Below are positions 13,323 to 14,732 of a stretch of 14,732 bases of DNA, in pieces. Made by a program: the position numbers and the translations under genes. Below the pieces are notes generated by a model that saw nothing but the letters and a program-made list of their open reading frames with translations, had not been told where the DNA came from and did not search any database. Origin of the DNA: an uncultured bacterium (GTDB lineage Bacteria; Bacillota; Negativicutes; Veillonellales; Veillonellaceae); NCBI GenBank assembly GCA_905214495.1, contig CAJMLW010000029.1:1-14732 (forward strand). Direction: 5' to 3'. Position 1 is the first letter of the stretch. Each line of letters begins with the position of its first letter.

Positions 13323-13345
13323 TAATTTTTAAAATTTTTAGAAAA
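13323..13345 (-). promoter_or_regulatory. UP-like A/T tract upstream of P1
   Basis: The bases directly upstream of the P1 -35 are almost purely A and T in phased runs (TTTTC-TAAAAATTTTTAAAAATTA on the minus strand), resembling UP elements that contact the RNA polymerase alpha subunit at very active promoters. The remainder of the gap up to 13464 is AT-rich and shows no gene. Confidence 0.5.
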
Positions 13346-13464
13346 TCTTGTTACATCATTAGAAATAACAGCTATAAGACTAGATATTCTCTATAATAAG
13401 GTATAGCTTTTAGTTTTTTTGCAACACATTTTCTCCGGCCTTTAAAAATTACTCCAAAAGATAA

Positions 13465-13505
13465 AATGCCGATGCAGCTAGTTATTTTCTAGTTGTATCG
13501 GCATT
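13465..13505 (-). terminator. deoB2 terminator
   Basis: Two 17-base arms around a 7-base loop, starting 39 bases after the deoB2 stop. On the minus strand the outer AATGCCGAT/ATCGGCATT pairs perfectly, with two A-C mismatches higher in the stem, and TTTTATCTTTT follows. On the plus strand the same arms pair throughout with two G-T pairs, so it may also stop transcription from the other side. Confidence 0.82.
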
Positions 13506-13544
13506 AAAATCAACATCTTTTATCCTATACTCTACACAGATAAA

Positions 13545-14719
13545 TTACTTCAAATTGAGAACATCCAAAAATGATTTTCCAATATGCCATAGTGGTAATC
13601 TAAAATTTTGCAATACTGTTTCACCTATGTCCGCAAAACTATGTCTATCACCCAAAGCTACTGAATGACTCATACTTGGACTATAAGCTAGCAAAGGCAC
13701 CATTTCTCTCGTATGATCTGTACCTTTCCAAGTCGGATCATTCCCATGATCTGCGGTGATGAGAAGTAAATCGTCATCTTTAAGCAAGTCCAACAAACCA
13801 CCTAATTGGTAATCAAAGTCTTCAATAGCACGCTTATACCCTTCTACATTACGCCGATGACCGTACAGACTATCAAATTCAACAAGGTTGACCATCATGA
13901 ATCCCCGTGCAAAGCTTTGGCCCAATAGATAAGGAACTACGTTCATACCATGCGCGTTAGACTTTGTCGGATATGATGCATCCCAGCCGACATGAGCATA
14001 AATATCACCGATTTTGCCAACCGCAACGGACGGAATTTTTGAGCCTTGTAACTCTTGTTGTACCATTTTCTTTTCAGGCATGCGACTATAATCATGACGA
14101 TTTGAGGTACGTACAAAATGCCCTGGTGTACCAACAAAAGGGCGAGCTATGATGCGTCCCACATAATAATCACCGACACATACCTTATCCCGTGTAATTT
14201 GACACATGCGATACAACTCTTCTAAAGGAATGATATCCTCATGAGCAGCAATTTGAAAGACCGAATCCGCCGATGTATAAACGATTGGCTTACCTGTTCT
14301 TATATGTTCTTCTCCGAGGCGTTCAATAATTTCTGTACCAGATGCTACTTCATTACCAAGGTAATCATATCCAGTTTCTTTAGTGAAAGTATCTATCAAT
14401 TCCTTAGGAAATCCTTCATAAAATGTCGGAAATAGTACCGTTACAGGATGCCCCATCATCTCCCAATGTCCGCTTGTCGTATCTTTACCGGTACTCATTT
14501 CCGCCATACGACCTAAGCACCAATAACAGGCTCATCAAACGTTGAAATATCGGCAATATTAGCTAAACCTATGGATTTTAAATTTGGACAGCGAATAGGT
14601 CCTGCTACAGCTTCGATATGTCCTAATGTATTCGAACCTTCATCGCCGAATTTAATCGCATCGGCTGCATGCCCTATACCGACACTATCCATTACTAGTA
14701 GAATAATTCGATTATACAT
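13545..14719 (-). pseudogene. deoB: Second phosphopentomutase gene, broken by a one-base deletion
   Basis: A paralogue of the intact deoB at 9437-10609, with most residues identical along the full length. It starts at ATG 14719 (AGGAG 6-7 bases upstream) with MYNRIILLVMDSVGIGHA and reads as DeoB for 68 codons to PVIGA, then hits TAG at 14515-14513 where the intact copy has Tyr70. Loss of one base from the TAY codon explains it: from the next base the frame continues as GRMAEMSTGKDTTSGHWE to the end (LDVLNLK). All metal ligands and the phosphorylated threonine are kept, so the damage is recent or is a sequencing error. The C-terminal piece alone (Met at 14507) lacks metal ligand D11 and should be inactive. 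No slippery heptamer is present, so programmed frameshifting is unlikely. The C-terminal NFRLPLWHIGKSF differs from NFGLSPYAVGTSF in the intact copy. Confidence 0.9.
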
Positions 14720-14732
14720 ATGTACTCCTAAA

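Noticed and set aside
13371..13425. Plus-strand terminator-like element (AGCTATA/TATAGCT followed by a T-run)
   Set aside because: The stem is only 7 bp around a loop of nearly 30 bases and no plus-strand gene or good promoter precedes it.
13943..14137. Minus-strand frame inside deoB2, with a similar one in deoB1 at 9832-10020
   Set aside because: The same shadow frame appears at the equivalent place in both paralogues because the underlying gene is duplicated; it is not an independent gene.
14505..14520. Programmed ribosomal frameshift in deoB2
   Set aside because: The required -1 shift at GGT GCT TAG has no slippery heptamer and poor re-pairing; the intact paralogue needs no shift. A deletion is the simpler explanation.

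Overview
The window looks like a chromosomal segment of a low-GC Firmicute, most likely a Negativicute of the Veillonella type. That placement is inferred from gene order (rimP-nusA-ylxR-L7Ae-infB), strong AGGAGG ribosome binding sites, AT-rich sigma-70-type promoters and general protein similarity; no marker proves the genus. Every confident gene lies on the minus strand, so reading order runs from high to low coordinates.

Layout from right to left in transcription order. (1) 13545-14719: a second phosphopentomutase gene (deoB2) broken by a one-base deletion at Tyr70, followed by a terminator. (2) 12926-13345: a long non-coding stretch with an exact-consensus promoter (TTGACA-N17-TATAAT plus an A/T-tract UP-like element), a second internal promoter, several helices and a possible terminator/antiterminator pair. 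It leads into (3) 11309-12925, a 538-aa helical-plus-vWA protein of the DUF2828 / TROVE-like type, distantly reminiscent of Ro60/Rsr, with its own terminator. (4) 9437-11165: a two-gene operon, nudF (ADP-ribose pyrophosphatase) and deoB1. These are linked by ribose phosphates: NudF yields ribose 5-phosphate, which DeoB interconverts with ribose 1-phosphate. (5) rpsT (ribosomal protein S20), a single-gene unit with a TTG start, a strong promoter and a terminator. (6) 4362-8936: a DNA replication/cofactor/cell-wall group, polA-coaE-lytic transglycosylase-hypothetical. (7) 1-4173: the transcription/translation operon rimP-nusA-ylxR-L7Ae-infB, with infB cut by the left window edge.

The housekeeping parts are ordinary. 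The part most likely to hold something undescribed is the non-coding RNA-like region plus the DUF2828/TROVE-like gene, which sits between the two deoB copies. Ro60-family proteins bind Y RNAs, and bacterial Y RNA genes are often next to the protein gene, so a strongly transcribed structured RNA directly upstream of a TROVE-like/vWA gene is a testable candidate for a Ro-Y-like ribonucleoprotein or, alternatively, a long regulatory leader. The evidence is hand-found base pairing only.

No tRNA, rRNA, CRISPR array, insertion sequence or phage gene was recognised.
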